Position numbers and translations under genes: made by a program. The notes below the pieces were generated by a model. It worked only from the letters and a program-made list of their open reading frames with translations. It had not been told where the DNA came from and ran no database searches. From Cryobacterium aureum (GTDB taxonomy: Bacteria; Actinomycetota; Actinomycetes; Actinomycetales; Microbacteriaceae), in contig NZ_PPTG01000014.1 of NCBI RefSeq assembly GCF_002954245.1, forward strand, positions 124,001-188,000: DNA of 64,000 nt, in the 5' to 3' direction. Below are positions 41,403 to 51,863 of the stretch, piece after piece (position 1 is the stretch's first letter; each line of letters opens with the position of its first letter).

Positions 41403-42353
41403 ATGAAAGTTGCCCTCGTGCCCAAGATCTATTCCGACATCACCGAAGCCGTTGGTGGGACTCCCCTCGTCAAGCTGAACCGTTTGACCGCCGGCCTCGG
41501 CGCTACCGTGCTCGCGAAGCTCGAGTTCTACAATCCTTCCAGCAGTGTCAAGGACCGCATCGGCGTCGCGATCATCAACGCCGCCGAGAAGGACGGCTCG
41601 CTGAAGCCGGGCGGAACCATTGTCGAAGCCACCAGCGGTAACACGGGCATCGCCCTGGCCATGGTTGGCGCCGCTCGCGGCTATACGGTCATTCTGGCCA
41701 TGCCAGAGACCATGAGCAAGGAACGCCGCGTCATGATGCGCGCCTATGGCGCTGAAATCGTGCTGACCGCCGGTGCCGACGGCATGCGCGGCGCGGTCGA
41801 GAAGGCCGCCGAGATCGTCGCGAACACGCCGGGCGCCGTTCTGGCGAGCCAGTTCACGAACCCGGCCAACCCGGCCGTCCACCGCGCCACGACCGGCCCG
41901 GAAATCTGGAACGACACCGAGGGCGCCGTTGACATTCTCGTCGCGGGCATCGGTACCGGCGGAACGCTCTCCGGTGCCGGCGGATACCTCAAGGGCCAGA
42001 AGCCCGGCCTCACGGTCGTCGGCGTCGAACCGATCGACTCCCCCATTCTCACCGGCGGCAAGCCCGGCCCGCACAAGATCCAGGGCCTCGGCGCCAACTT
42101 CGTGCCGGAGACCCTGGACCGCGAGGTCTACGACTCGATTACCGACGTGACCCTGGCCGACTCGCTCACCACGGCACGCTCGCTCGGCACCGATGAGGGA
42201 ATCCTCGGCGGCATCTCCGGCGGCGCCGCCGTCTGGGCTGCGCTCGAGCAGGCGAAACTCCCCGAGAACGCTGGCAAGACCATCGTCGTGATTGTTCCCG
42301 GCTTCGGCGAACGGTACATTTCGACGGTGCTGTACGAAGACCTGCTGGACTAA
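41403..42353 (+). CDS. cysK: Cysteine synthase A (O-acetylserine sulfhydrylase)
   Basis: 316 residues. PLP lysine in NPSSSVKDRIGVAII, phosphate loop EATSGNTGIALA, GIGTGGTLSGAGGYLK and the C-terminal IVVIVPGFGERYIST. Converts O-acetylserine and sulfide to cysteine. Start at MKVALVPKIYSD; upstream in-frame codons to 41316 overlap the promoter region. Followed 21 bases later by cysE, the enzyme making its substrate. Confidence 0.95.
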   Translation: MKVALVPKIYSDITEAVGGTPLVKLNRLTAGLGATVLAKLEFYNPSSSVKDRIGVAIINAAEKDGSLKPGGTIVEATSGNTGIALAMVGAARGYTVILAMPETMSKERRVMMRAYGAEIVLTAGADGMRGAVEKAAEIVANTPGAVLASQFTNPANPAVHRATTGPEIWNDTEGAVDILVAGIGTGGTLSGAGGYLKGQKPGLTVVGVEPIDSPILTGGKPGPHKIQGLGANFVPETLDREVYDSITDVTLADSLTTARSLGTDEGILGGISGGAAVWAALEQAKLPENAGKTIVVIVPGFGERYISTVLYEDLLD

Positions 42354-42374
42354 GAGAACGCTGTCTGCCCTTAA

Positions 42375-42962
42375 ATGAATCCCTTTCTGCGCCTCCGCGA
42401 AGACATCGCGGCTGCGCGCACCCACGACCCCGCCGCGCGCAGCAACACCGAGGTTTTTCTGGCCTACAGTGGGCTGCACGCGGTCTGGTCGTACCGGATC
42501 GCGAACCGCCTGTGGCGCGCCGGGCTGCACCTGCCCGCCCGACTGCTCTCTCAGGTCACCCGGTTTCTGACCGGGATTGAGATTCACCCAGGAGCAAGCA
42601 TCGGCCGCCGGCTGTTCATCGACCACGGCATGGGCGTCGTGATCGGGGAGACGGCGGTACTCGGCAACGATGTCATGCTGTATCACGCGGTGACGCTGGG
42701 CGGTAAGAGCCGTCACGGGCATGCGCGTGGGGTGCGGCGGCATCCGTTTTTAGATGACGGTGTCACGGTGGGGGCTGGCGCCAAGGTGCTCGGCCCGATC
42801 ACGATCGGGGCCTGGAGCACGATCGGCTCCAACGCCGTCGTGACCAAGGACGCTCCCCCGCGGTCACTGCTTGTGGGGGTGCCGGCGACGATTCGCCCGC
42901 AGACTCCCGCGACCGTCGAGTCCGCCCGCGGCGGAACCCTGGACCCCGAGTACTACCTCTAA
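42375..42962 (+). CDS. cysE: Serine O-acetyltransferase
   Basis: 195 residues. Left-handed beta-helix hexapeptide repeats from about residue 72: [42 protein letters not shown]. Short N-terminal helical domain of the actinobacterial/Bacillus type. Acetylates serine for CysK, with which it forms a two-gene operon. Confidence 0.94.
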   Translation: MNPFLRLREDIAAARTHDPAARSNTEVFLAYSGLHAVWSYRIANRLWRAGLHLPARLLSQVTRFLTGIEIHPGASIGRRLFIDHGMGVVIGETAVLGNDVMLYHAVTLGGKSRHGHARGVRRHPFLDDGVTVGAGAKVLGPITIGAWSTIGSNAVVTKDAPPRSLLVGVPATIRPQTPATVESARGGTLDPEYYL

Positions 42963-42977
42963 CCGGTCGGCACCTCG

Positions 42978-43049
42978 GACGGGGCCCGGGCCCGGGCCAC
43001 GGGCCCAGTTTATAAACTGGGCCCAGGGACGGGGCCCGGGCCCCGTCCA
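42978..43049. terminator. Nested GC-rich palindromes between cysE and prfA
   Basis: A 24-bp perfect palindrome (43002-43025) sits inside an outer 17-bp perfect stem (42978-42994 with 43033-43049); 43028-43049 is also a 22-bp palindrome by itself, so alternative folds are possible. It lies between convergent genes and suits a bidirectional terminator. Confidence 0.75.
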
Positions 43050-43058
43050 GGTTAAGTG

Positions 43059-44138
43059 CTACTCGGGGTCGCCCAGCTCGGCCAGACGAGTTTCCTCGTC
43101 GGCGTGGATGCAGGAGTCGATCACGGGGCCGAGGGCTCCGTTCATGACGGCGTCGAGGTTGTACGCTTTGTACCCGGTGCGGTGGTCGGCGATGCGATTC
43201 TCCGGAAAGTTGTACGTGCGGATCCGCTCTGAGCGGTCCATGGTACGAATCTGGCCCTTGCGCACGAGCGACGCCGCTGCGTCGATTTCTTCCTGCTGAC
43301 GGGCCAAAACTCGGGCACGCAGCACTCGCATCCCCGCTTCCTTGTTCTGAAGCTGTGACTTCTCGTTCTGCATCGCTACCACGATTCCGGTGGGAAGGTG
43401 GGTGATGCGCACAGCGGAGTCGGTGGTGTTGACCGACTGGCCACCGGGCCCACTCGAGCGATACACGTCGATCTTGAGGTCGTTCGGGTGCAGCTCGACC
43501 TCTTCGGGCTCGTCAACCTCGGGGAAGACCAGAACGCCGGCCGCCGAGGTGTGGATGCGTCCCTGCGACTCGGTCGCAGGCACGCGCTGTACGCGGTGCA
43601 CGCCGCCCTCATATTTCAGGTGCGCCCACACGCCCTCGGCCGGATCGCTCGAATTGCCCTTGATCGCGAGTTGGATGTCTTTGATCCCACCGAGATCACT
43701 CGAGGTCTGCTCGATGATCTCGGTTTTCCAGCGGTTCGACTCTGCGTAGTGCAGGTACATGCGCAGCAGGTCGGCGGCGAACAGTGCCGATTCGGCACCG
43801 CCCTCCCCCATCTTGATTTCCATGATCACGTCGCGGGCGTCGAGTTCGTCGCGCGGAATCAGCAGACGGCGCAGCTTTTCAGCCGTGACGTCCAGCTGTT
43901 CCACCAGGTCCGGAATCTCTTCGGCGAAGGCCGCATCTTCATCGGCGAGTTCACGAGCGGCCTCGAGGTTATCGTCAACCTCTTTCCACTCGTGGTACGC
44001 CGCGATGATGCGACTCAACTCGGCGTAGCGCCGGTTGACCTTCTTCGAACGGGCCGGATTCGCGTGCAGCTCCGGATCCGCCAACTGCGACTGCAGGTCG
44101 TCGTGCTCGGCCAGCAGCGTGAGGACGGATTCGAACAT
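43059..44138 (-). CDS. prfA: Peptide chain release factor 1
   Basis: 359 residues. Stop-codon reading region before the GGQ loop; GGQ motif in [20 protein letters not shown] triggers peptide release and is the PrmC target. [11 protein letters not shown] and the C-terminal [19 protein letters not shown] are also typical. Starts at the rho stop (TAATG). Confidence 0.96.
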   Translation of the reverse strand: MFESVLTLLAEHDDLQSQLADPELHANPARSKKVNRRYAELSRIIAAYHEWKEVDDNLEAARELADEDAAFAEEIPDLVEQLDVTAEKLRRLLIPRDELDARDVIMEIKMGEGGAESALFAADLLRMYLHYAESNRWKTEIIEQTSSDLGGIKDIQLAIKGNSSDPAEGVWAHLKYEGGVHRVQRVPATESQGRIHTSAAGVLVFPEVDEPEEVELHPNDLKIDVYRSSGPGGQSVNTTDSAVRITHLPTGIVVAMQNEKSQLQNKEAGMRVLRARVLARQQEEIDAAASLVRKGQIRTMDRSERIRTYNFPENRIADHRTGYKAYNLDAVMNGALGPVIDSCIHADEETRLAELGDPE

Positions 44139-46567
44139 TACTTGTCCTTGTCTGACCCGTTCAGGGTCGGCATCGACTTCTGAACCTGCATGAGGAATTC
44201 AACGTTCGACGAGGTCTCCTTGAGCCGGCCGAGGATGAGTTCGAGCGCCTGCTGCTGCTCGAGCCCAGCGAGGGCACGACGCAGCTTCCAGGTGACCTTG
44301 ACTTCATCGGCGCTCATCAGCATTTCTTCACGGCGGGTGCCCGAAGCGTTCACATCGACGGCCGGAAAGATGCGCTTGTCGGCGAGCTGGCGCGACAGAC
44401 GCAGCTCCATGTTGCCGGTGCCCTTGAACTCCTCGAAGATGACCTCGTCCATTTTGGAGCCGGTCTCCACCAGCGCGGAGGCGAGGATGGTGAGCGAGCC
44501 ACCGTTCTCGATGTTGCGCGCTGCACCGAAGAAGCGCTTCGGCGGGTACAGAGCGGATGCGTCGACGCCGCCAGAGAGGATGCGACCAGAGGCCGGGGCG
44601 ACGAGGTTGTAGGCGCGGCCGAGGCGGGTGATCGAGTCGAGCAGCACGACAACGTCGTGGCCCAGCTCGACCAGGCGCTTGGCACGCTCGATGGCGAGCT
44701 CGGCGACAACGGTGTGGTCTTCGGCCGGGCGGTCGAAGGTGGAGGCGATGACCTCACCCTTGACCGTGCGCTGCATGTCGGTGACCTCTTCGGGACGCTC
44801 GTCGACCAGAACGACCATGAGGTGAACCTCGGGGTTGTTGGTGGCGATGGCGTTCGCGATCTGCTGCATGACGATGGTCTTGCCAGCCTTGGGCGGCGCA
44901 ACGATCAGGCCGCGCTGGCCTTTGCCGATCGGGGCGACGAGGTCGATGATGCGCTGCGTGAGCTTGCCGGGTTCGGTTTCGAGGCGCAGGCGCTCGGTCG
45001 GGTACAGCGGGGTCAGCTTGTGGAAGTCGACGCGGGTCGCAGCCTCTTCAACGGTCTGGCCGTTGATGGAGTCGACCTTGACGATAGCGTTGTACTTCTG
45101 ACGGCCGGACTGGTCGCCCTCGTGCGGCTGGCGGATCGAGCCGACGACGGCGTCACCCTTGCGCAGGTTGTACTTCTTGACCTGGCCGAGCGAGACGTAC
45201 ACGTCGCTCGCACCGGGCAGGTAGCCGGACGTGCGTACGAACGCGTAGTTGTCGAGCACATCGAGGATTCCGGCGACGGGAATGAGTACGTCATCGTCGT
45301 TGACCTCTGGCTCGAAGTCGTCGCCCTGGTTCGGGCCGCGACGCTTGCGGTCGCGGTACCGGTTGCGGTTTCCGCGGCCGTTCAGGTCGTCGTCAAGCTG
45401 GTTGCGATCCTGGCTCTGGTTGCGGTCCTGGCCACGGTCATTCTGGCTCTGGCTACGGTCGTTCTGGTTCTGGTTGCGGTCCTGACCGCGCTCGCTCTGA
45501 TTGCGGTCCTGGCCACGGTCATTCTGACCCTGGTTGCGTTCGGCCTGGGCCTGGGCGCGCTCCTGGTTACGTTCCTGGTTGCGCTCGTTGCGAGCCTGAC
45601 GCTGGCTCTGCGCCCGCGTCATGCCCTCGTCGTTGGTGCCGTTCTGGTTGCGATCGTTCTGACCACGTTCGTTCTGGTTTTGAGCGTTCTGGTCGCCTTG
45701 GTTGTGATCGGCACCCTGCCCACGATCACCACCACGGCTGCGGCTTCGGCTGCGGCCCTGACGGGGTGCACCGGACTCGTTCTGCTGGTCGTTCGACTCG
45801 TCGGGAGACTCAACCGGCTCGTCGGTCGCGACCTCTGCGGAATCGGCGACAGCGTCAGACTCGGCCGGCGTCTCGTCGGGTACCACAGCGATGGTGCGCT
45901 GCGACGATGCACGGCGGGACGGACGGCGAGCGGATGGCGCGACCTCAACGGGAGCATCGGCCGGCGCGTCGGCGGAGTCGGCTACCACAGCGGCGGCGTC
46001 ATCGACGTGCACCGGTGCGACCTGCACACGCTTGCGCGCCTGGCGAACCGGCTTGTCAGCATCCGTTGTGGTGGGAGCAGCGTCGTCGACAGCGGGAGCA
46101 GCGGTGTTAGACGTCACAGTATTACGGGCGTTGCGAGCGATGCGCGAGCCGGCCGCCGGAGCGTCGGGCAGGATAATACCGAATCCGGTGCTGGCGTCGG
46201 CATTGACGTGGGACTTGGCCGGAGCGGCGGTCGTGGTGCTGGCACGACGCGGTGCACGCTTGCGGGGGGCCGTTTCGAGTGCCTCCGCGAGGCTCTCGAT
46301 CGTCGCGCTCTCGGGCGCGGCCTCCGCAGGAGCGGCCTTGACGGGCGCGGCCTCTGCGGGTGCAGCCTCGACTACGGGAGCCTCGGCGGGAGCAGCGGCG
46401 CTCGTGCCGGACTGAGCCGTTTCGATTGCCTCAACGAGTTCTCCTTTGCGAAGTTTGGAAGCGCCGGGGATTTTCAGTTCAAGGGCCAGAGCCTGAAGCT
46501 CGGACACCCGAAGTGCGCTCAGGCGGGGAAGTTCCGAGCCAGTGGCGCGGAGGTTGACATCAGTCAC
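44138..46567 (-). CDS. rho: Transcription termination factor Rho with long disordered insert
   Basis: 809 residues, nearly twice E. coli Rho. Order: Rho N-terminal SAP-like helices (about 12-48), Ala/Glu-rich linker (about 50-250), a strongly N/Q/R/D/G-rich region (about 255-415), cold-shock-type RNA-binding domain ([19 protein letters not shown]), then the RecA-like helicase with Walker [12 protein letters not shown], Walker [17 protein letters not shown] and [23 protein letters not shown] start with AAGGAA 8 bases upstream; that ribosome site lies in the loop of a small G4/C4 hairpin (46571-46586), a possible autoregulatory structure. Confidence 0.96.
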   Translation of the reverse strand: MTDVNLRATGSELPRLSALRVSELQALALELKIPGASKLRKGELVEAIETAQSGTSAAAPAEAPVVEAAPAEAAPVKAAPAEAAPESATIESLAEALETAPRKRAPRRASTTTAAPAKSHVNADASTGFGIILPDAPAAGSRIARNARNTVTSNTAAPAVDDAAPTTTDADKPVRQARKRVQVAPVHVDDAAAVVADSADAPADAPVEVAPSARRPSRRASSQRTIAVVPDETPAESDAVADSAEVATDEPVESPDESNDQQNESGAPRQGRSRSRSRGGDRGQGADHNQGDQNAQNQNERGQNDRNQNGTNDEGMTRAQSQRQARNERNQERNQERAQAQAERNQGQNDRGQDRNQSERGQDRNQNQNDRSQSQNDRGQDRNQSQDRNQLDDDLNGRGNRNRYRDRKRRGPNQGDDFEPEVNDDDVLIPVAGILDVLDNYAFVRTSGYLPGASDVYVSLGQVKKYNLRKGDAVVGSIRQPHEGDQSGRQKYNAIVKVDSINGQTVEEAATRVDFHKLTPLYPTERLRLETEPGKLTQRIIDLVAPIGKGQRGLIVAPPKAGKTIVMQQIANAIATNNPEVHLMVVLVDERPEEVTDMQRTVKGEVIASTFDRPAEDHTVVAELAIERAKRLVELGHDVVVLLDSITRLGRAYNLVAPASGRILSGGVDASALYPPKRFFGAARNIENGGSLTILASALVETGSKMDEVIFEEFKGTGNMELRLSRQLADKRIFPAVDVNASGTRREEMLMSADEVKVTWKLRRALAGLEQQQALELILGRLKETSSNVEFLMQVQKSMPTLNGSDKDK

Positions 46568-46859
46568 GAAGGGGGTTCCTTTCCCCTGCCGAACAAAAAT
46601 TCAGGCCAGGAGAGATGTATGCAGCGACGAATGCGCTGCGGGTGATCCAATCCGACAAATGGAGGGGATTGGTGTAAACACACACAGCCACGCACGAAAT
46701 CGCAATAGCAGTGAGGTACAGGGAATGCACCGGATGTCGCCAGAGGCGGTTTCTATCGGGTGCACAATAACCATAGCACTCCGGAGCCATTCGGCTCGAC
46801 CGCCCGAGGAACGGCCGAGCCGACGCACGCCACGCACGCCGACTCGACCAGAATGCTCG
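46568..46859. other. Intergenic region upstream of rho
   Basis: 292 bp between thrB and rho on the minus strand. It holds the rho leader and one hairpin near thrB; I see no gene, tRNA or riboswitch-like structure here. Confidence 0.6.
46792..46822 (-). terminator. Candidate terminator after thrB
   Basis: CGGCTCG (46792-46798) pairs with CGAGCCG (46816-46822), with a further GCC/GGC pairing inside, 38 bases past the thrB stop. Confidence 0.5.
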
Positions 46860-47852
46860 CTACGCGGCGGTCTCCGCCGCAGTCTCCGCCGTGTTGTCCG
46901 CCGTGAGCGGATGTACGGTGGCGCCCTGCACATCGACGGCGAGCATGAGTGCTCGCCATGGGGTATCAGAGTTGCTGGCAACGAGTTCGGCAGCCACCAG
47001 ACGCTGGCTCGGGTCGCTGGCCAATACGAGAATGGATGGCCCGGCGCCGGACACGACGGCCGCGAAGCCGGCGGCGCGCAGCAGGGTGATGAGCTTGTTC
47101 GTCTCCGGCATCGCGGCGGCACGGTAGCTCTGGTGCAGTTTGTCCTCGGTCGCGGCGAGCAGCAACTCGGGGCTCTGGATGAGCGCGGCGATCAGCAGCG
47201 CCGAACGCGACAGGTTGAACACGGCGTCTTCGTGCGGCACCGAGGCCGGCTGCAGGCTGCGCGCGAGCGCTGTGGACATCTCCTGCTCCGGCACGAACAC
47301 GAGCGGCTTGACGCCGCGGTGCACCATGAGCTTCTTGTGACGCGGGCCCTCCGGCGTCGTCCAGGCAATGGTCAGGCCGCCAAACAGGGCAGGGGCCACG
47401 TTGTCGGGGTGACCTTCCATCTCGGTGGCGAGCACGAGCAGCATCTCGGCATCGATGTCGACGATGCCCTCGAGCAGGCCCTTAGCCGCCATGATGCCCG
47501 ACACGATTGCGGCACCGGAGGAACCGAGGCCGCGCCCGTGCGGAATGACGTTGTGCGCGACGATGTCCAGCCCGGGCATGGGCTGACCTACGGCGTTGAA
47601 GGTGTGAATAATGGCCCGCACGACGAGGTTACTCTCGTCGGTGGGCACCACGCCGGCACCGACGCCGTGCACCTCGACGAACACGCCGGGTTCACTCCGC
47701 ACAGTCACCTCGAGCTGGTCATACTTGGCCAGCGCCAGACCGAGCGTGTCAAAGCCGGGGCCGAGGTTGGCCGTCGTGGCCGGAACCTGCACCGAGACGG
47801 CACGGCCGATCAACGAGACGACCCCGCCTTGCCAAGAATCAGAACTGGTCAT
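46860..47852 (-). CDS. thrB: Homoserine kinase
   Basis: 330-residue GHMP kinase phosphorylating homoserine. Motif 1 VQVPATTANLGPGFDTLGLA, ATP loop VIPHGRGLGSSGAAIVSGIM (about 100-120) and C-terminal VSGAGPSILVLA. Overlaps thrC by 4 bp; last gene of the lysA-hom-thrC-thrB run. The first ~14 residues may not be translated. Confidence 0.95.
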   Translation of the reverse strand: MTSSDSWQGGVVSLIGRAVSVQVPATTANLGPGFDTLGLALAKYDQLEVTVRSEPGVFVEVHGVGAGVVPTDESNLVVRAIIHTFNAVGQPMPGLDIVAHNVIPHGRGLGSSGAAIVSGIMAAKGLLEGIVDIDAEMLLVLATEMEGHPDNVAPALFGGLTIAWTTPEGPRHKKLMVHRGVKPLVFVPEQEMSTALARSLQPASVPHEDAVFNLSRSALLIAALIQSPELLLAATEDKLHQSYRAAAMPETNKLITLLRAAGFAAVVSGAGPSILVLASDPSQRLVAAELVASNSDTPWRALMLAVDVQGATVHPLTADNTAETAAETAA

Positions 47853-48976
47853 GCCTTGGCCAGGCCGAGCACGCTCGCGATTTCGGCGGTGTCGATCGGA
47901 ACGATTGTGGGCTTCACATCGGAGCCGTCAGCGGTGCGAAGCGCCCACTGCGGGTCTTTCAAACCGTGGCCGGTGACCGTGATGACCACGGTCGAGCCCT
48001 TGGGAATGAATCCGGCTTCGGCACGCTCGAGCAGGCCGGCGACGCCGATAGCGGATGCCGGCTCAACGAAGATGCCAACCTCGGCCGAAAGGATGCGGTG
48101 GGCTTCGAGAATCTTCTCGTCCGTGATGGCACCGAAATAGCCGTCGCTCTGCTCGCGTGCGTTCAGCGCAAGGTCCCAGGATGCCGGGTTGCCGATGCGG
48201 ATGGCGCTCGCGATGGTGTCCGGGTGGTCGACGCGGTGGCCGAGCACGATCGGGGCGCTGCCGGCGGCCTGGAAGCCGAACATGCGCGGCAGCTTCGTGG
48301 TGGCGCCGCGCGCGACCTCTTCGCTGTAGCCGCGAAAGTAGGCGGTGTAGTTGCCGGCGTTGCCGACCGGGACGAACTGAAAGTCGGGGGCGTCGCCGAG
48401 AACTTCGACGACCTCGAAGGCGGCGGTCTTCTGCCCCTCGATGCGGTCGGGGTTGACCGAGTTGACCAGGTGCACCGGGTAGTTGGTGGCGAGGTCGCGG
48501 GCGATGTCGAGGCAGTCATCGAAGTTGCCCTGCACCTGCAGCAGCTGCGCGTTGTGTGCGACGGCCTGGCTGAGCTTGCCCATGGCGATCTTGCCCTCTG
48601 GCACGAGCACGGCGGCGGTGATGCCGGCGTGGGTGGCGTACGCGGCAGCGGACGCACTGGTGTTGCCGGTCGAGGCGCAGATGACGGCTTTCGCGCCGTC
48701 TTCCATGGCCTTGGAGATGGCCATGGTCATGCCGCGGTCCTTGAACGAACCGGTCGGGTTCATTCCCTCGAACTTGATCCAGACCTTGGCGCCGGTGCGC
48801 GCGGACAGCGCGGCGGCGGGAATGAGAGGCGTTCCCCCCTCACCCAGCGTGATGATCGGGGTGGCGGCCGAGATGTTCAGTCGGTCGGAGTATTCGCTCA
48901 GCACGCCGCGCCACTGGCGACTGACAATCGCGCCGGGCTTGGTCAGGTTGGCACTGGTCTCGCTTGGGCTAAACAT
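47849..48976 (-). CDS. thrC: Threonine synthase
   Basis: 375-residue PLP enzyme making threonine from phosphohomoserine. PLP lysine in NPTGSFKDRGMTMAI, phosphate loop region VPVGNAGNYTAYFRGY. Short class of the actinobacterial type. ATG shares a base with the hom stop; AAGGAG upstream. Confidence 0.95.
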   Translation of the reverse strand: MFSPSETSANLTKPGAIVSRQWRGVLSEYSDRLNISAATPIITLGEGGTPLIPAAALSARTGAKVWIKFEGMNPTGSFKDRGMTMAISKAMEDGAKAVICASTGNTSASAAAYATHAGITAAVLVPEGKIAMGKLSQAVAHNAQLLQVQGNFDDCLDIARDLATNYPVHLVNSVNPDRIEGQKTAAFEVVEVLGDAPDFQFVPVGNAGNYTAYFRGYSEEVARGATTKLPRMFGFQAAGSAPIVLGHRVDHPDTIASAIRIGNPASWDLALNAREQSDGYFGAITDEKILEAHRILSAEVGIFVEPASAIGVAGLLERAEAGFIPKGSTVVITVTGHGLKDPQWALRTADGSDVKPTIVPIDTAEIASVLGLAKA

Positions 48977-50313
48977 CAGACTCCTTCAACTCTCAAAACG
49001 GATGCGACTTCGCTGACCACGCTGTTGGTGGCCAGGTCTTGCACGGTGGCGGCGAGTGCGGCCTCCGTTGCGTCATGGGTCCCGATAACTAGGGTAGCCG
49101 TGGCCGAGCGGGCTGCGCGACTCGCGGTGCCAATCACGGCGGGTGTCATGGATTGTTCCACGAGGGCCAGGGAGACCTTGCGCTTGCTGAACACGCTCGC
49201 GATGGTCGCGAGCACGCCCGGTTCGTCGGTTACTTCAAGAGTCACGGCGTAGCGGGTGGTTACCCGGCCGATGTCGAAAACGGGCAGTTCGGCGTAGCTC
49301 GACGCAGCTACTCCCGGCCCGCCGGCCACGTGACGCCTCGCGATCGAGACGACGTCGCCGAGCACGGCAGAGGCCGTCTCCACTCCCCCGGCACCGGCGC
49401 CGTAGAACATGAGGCTGCCAGCCGATTCCGCCTCGACGAAGACGGCGTTGTTGGCGCCGTGCACTGCGGCGAGCGGATGGCTGCGCGGCACCATCGCCGG
49501 GTAGACCCGTGCCGACACCCCGTCGACACCGTTCTCGTCTCTAACACGTTCACAGATAGCCAGCAGCTTCACGACATAGCCGGCCTTTCGGGCCGATTCA
49601 ATCTGCGCCGGCGTGACCGAGGTGATTCCCTCGCGATATACGGATGCCAACGGCACCGTCGTGTGAAACGCCAGACTCGCCAGAATGGCCGCCTTCTGCG
49701 CGGCGTCGTAGCCCCCGATGTCAGCGGTCGGGTCGGCCTCCGCGTAGCCGAGCGCGGTCGCCTCGGCCAGCGCGTCCTCCAGACTGGACCCTTCGGTATC
49801 CATCCGGTCGAGGATGAAGTTCGTGGTGCCGTTGACGATGCCGAGGATGCGTTTGACCTGGTCACCGGCGAGGCTCTCCCGCAGCGGACGCACGATGGGG
49901 ATGGCCCCGGCGACGGCGGCCTCATAGTTGATCTGGGCGCCCACCTGATTCGCGGCCGCGAACAGCTCGGGTCCGTGGAGCGCGAGGAGCGCCTTGTTGG
50001 CGGTGACAACATCCGCTCCACTGCTGATCGCCAGCAGAATGTGGCTGCGAGCCGGCTCGATGCCGCCCATCAGTTCGATGACGATGTCAGCGCCGAGAAT
50101 GAGTTCTTCAGCGTTGGTCGTGAACAGTTCACGCGGCAGGTCGACGGTGCGTTCGGCGTTCACATCGCGAACCGCGATGCCGACCAGTTCAAGGGTGGCC
50201 CCGACCCGGTTGGCGAGCTCAGGGCCCTGCTCCAGCAGCAGGCGGGCCACCTGGGCGCCAACTGATCCACCGCCGAGGAGGGCGACGCGTAGATTGCGGT
50301 ATTCGATCTTCAA
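48976..50313 (-). CDS. hom: Homoserine dehydrogenase
   Basis: 445 residues. NAD(P) loop VALLGGGSVGAQVARLLLEQ, catalytic region GTTNFILDRMDTEGSSLEDAL, EADPTADIGGYDAAQKAAILA, and a C-terminal ACT domain (about 360-445) for threonine feedback. TTG start, supported by AAGGAAG 5 bases upstream and a 4-bp overlap with lysA. Confidence 0.95.
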   Translation of the reverse strand: MKIEYRNLRVALLGGGSVGAQVARLLLEQGPELANRVGATLELVGIAVRDVNAERTVDLPRELFTTNAEELILGADIVIELMGGIEPARSHILLAISSGADVVTANKALLALHGPELFAAANQVGAQINYEAAVAGAIPIVRPLRESLAGDQVKRILGIVNGTTNFILDRMDTEGSSLEDALAEATALGYAEADPTADIGGYDAAQKAAILASLAFHTTVPLASVYREGITSVTPAQIESARKAGYVVKLLAICERVRDENGVDGVSARVYPAMVPRSHPLAAVHGANNAVFVEAESAGSLMFYGAGAGGVETASAVLGDVVSIARRHVAGGPGVAASSYAELPVFDIGRVTTRYAVTLEVTDEPGVLATIASVFSKRKVSLALVEQSMTPAVIGTASRAARSATATLVIGTHDATEAALAATVQDLATNSVVSEVASVLRVEGV

Positions 50314-51752
50314 GGTGCTTCCTTAATGAGTTGTCCTCCGTTGGTGGGCGGCACGGCCCCGGTGTCCCGCGCGAGCAGGTCGGCAATCGTTTCGCCGCGC
50401 ACGAGCACACGAGCCGTACCGTTCACAACCGCGACGACGGGCGCGCGGCCCTGGTAGTTGTAGTTATTGGACAGCGCCCAGCAGTAGGCGCCGGTGGCGG
50501 GCACAGCGAGCAGGTCACCGGGAGTCACGTCTCCGGGCAGATAGTCAGCGTCAACAACGATGTCGCCGCTCTCGCAGTGTTTGCCGGCGATTCGCACGAG
50601 CACCGGCTGCGCGATCGAGCTGCGATCGGCGAGGCGCACGGCATAGTCGGCGCCGTACAGGGCGGGGCGCACGTTGTCGCTCATTCCGCCATCGACGCTG
50701 ACGTAGAGCCGCTGCGTGCCGGCGACGTCGACGGCTTTGGTCGTGCCAACGCGGTACAGGCTCACTCCGGCGCGACCGATGATGACCCGTCCGGGTTCAA
50801 AAGCGACGATCGGCAGCGGAATTTTCAGCCGCGCGCACTCTGCGGCGACGATGTCGGCCAGGGCACGAGCGAGTTCGCGAATCGGAGTGGGTTCGTCAGC
50901 GCTCGTGTAGGCGATACCGAAGCCACCGCCCAGGTTGAGCTCTGGCACCGGGCCATCCGCCAGCAGGGTGGCATGCAGGTCGAGCAGACGGGCAGCCGAC
51001 TCGGCGAAACCGTCGGCACCGAAGATCTGCGAACCGATGTGGCAGTGCAGACCGACGAAATTGAGCGCCGGTTGAGCGCGAATCAATGCGACCAGCCTTG
51101 CAGCGTCACTGAGCACGATGCCGAACTTCTGGTCTTCGTGCGAGGTCGCCAGAAAATTGTGGGTGTGTGCGTGCACGCCGCTGTTCACGCGCAGGCGCAC
51201 GTTCTGGGCGCGTCCGTTGCGGGCTGCTGCTTCGGCGACGCGGCCGATCTCGACCTCGCTGTCGATCACGATCGTGCCGACACCGACCCGGGTGGCCTCG
51301 TCGAGTTCAGCGGGGGATTTGTTGTTGCCGTGAAACCCGAGGCGAGCGGGGTCGGCACCGCCGGCCAGAGCGACGGCGAGTTCGCCGCCGCTGCACACGT
51401 CGATATTGAGGCCGGCGGCGATCATCCAGCGCACGACCTCGGTGGAGAGAAAGGCCTTGCCGGCGTAATACACTTTGGCGCTCGTGCCGATGCGGGCGAA
51501 CTCGGCCTGGAACACGGCGAGCAGCTCGGCGGCGCGGGAGCGGGCATCCGTTTCGTCGATGACGTACAGGGGGGTACCGAATTCGGCGGCGAGGGCGGTG
51601 GCACTCACGCCGCCGAGCTGGAGTTCGCCGGTGCTGGTGCGAACGGTCGAGGTGGGCCAGAGCCCGGGCGCGAGCGCGTTGGCGTCGGCGGGCACGCGCA
51701 GCCAATCGGGTGCCAGCGGGTTGGATGAGTTGTCCACAGGATGAAGTGTCAC
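50310..51752 (-). CDS. lysA: Diaminopimelate decarboxylase
   Basis: 480-residue PLP fold III enzyme making lysine from meso-DAP. PLP lysine in VYYAGKAFLSTEVVRW, HAHTHNFLATSHEDQKFG, LHCHIGSQIFGADGF, LNLGGGFGIAYT and the C-terminal CESGDIVV. GTG start with GAGG 8 bases before it; a TAGAAT box lies about 106 bases upstream. Confidence 0.95.
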   Translation of the reverse strand: MTLHPVDNSSNPLAPDWLRVPADANALAPGLWPTSTVRTSTGELQLGGVSATALAAEFGTPLYVIDETDARSRAAELLAVFQAEFARIGTSAKVYYAGKAFLSTEVVRWMIAAGLNIDVCSGGELAVALAGGADPARLGFHGNNKSPAELDEATRVGVGTIVIDSEVEIGRVAEAAARNGRAQNVRLRVNSGVHAHTHNFLATSHEDQKFGIVLSDAARLVALIRAQPALNFVGLHCHIGSQIFGADGFAESAARLLDLHATLLADGPVPELNLGGGFGIAYTSADEPTPIRELARALADIVAAECARLKIPLPIVAFEPGRVIIGRAGVSLYRVGTTKAVDVAGTQRLYVSVDGGMSDNVRPALYGADYAVRLADRSSIAQPVLVRIAGKHCESGDIVVDADYLPGDVTPGDLLAVPATGAYCWALSNNYNYQGRAPVVAVVNGTARVLVRGETIADLLARDTGAVPPTNGGQLIKEAP

Positions 51753-51857
51753 GGGAATTACCTCACGAGAGTCGAAGGGGAATCTCAGCGAGCGAACCCG
51801 GATTGGTCCCTGAAGCCGGAAAATGTGCCAGCCCGCGATTGGGGCGTGCCTGACTGA

Positions 51858-51863
51858 ATTCTA
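51858..51863 (-). promoter_or_regulatory. Putative -10 box of lysA
   Basis: TAGAAT on the minus strand, giving a leader of about 100 nt. The leader shows no lysine-riboswitch-sized structure. Confidence 0.35.

Noticed and set aside
45330..45830. Short-period repeat resembling a CRISPR or satellite array
   Set aside because: It is in-frame coding sequence for the N/Q/R-rich part of Rho; units are irregular and no spacers exist.
44657..46645. 662-codon open frame antisense to rho, rich in Val/Leu/Ala and looking like a membrane protein
   Set aside because: Produced by the low-complexity rho coding repeats read backwards; rho itself has unmistakable domains on the other strand.
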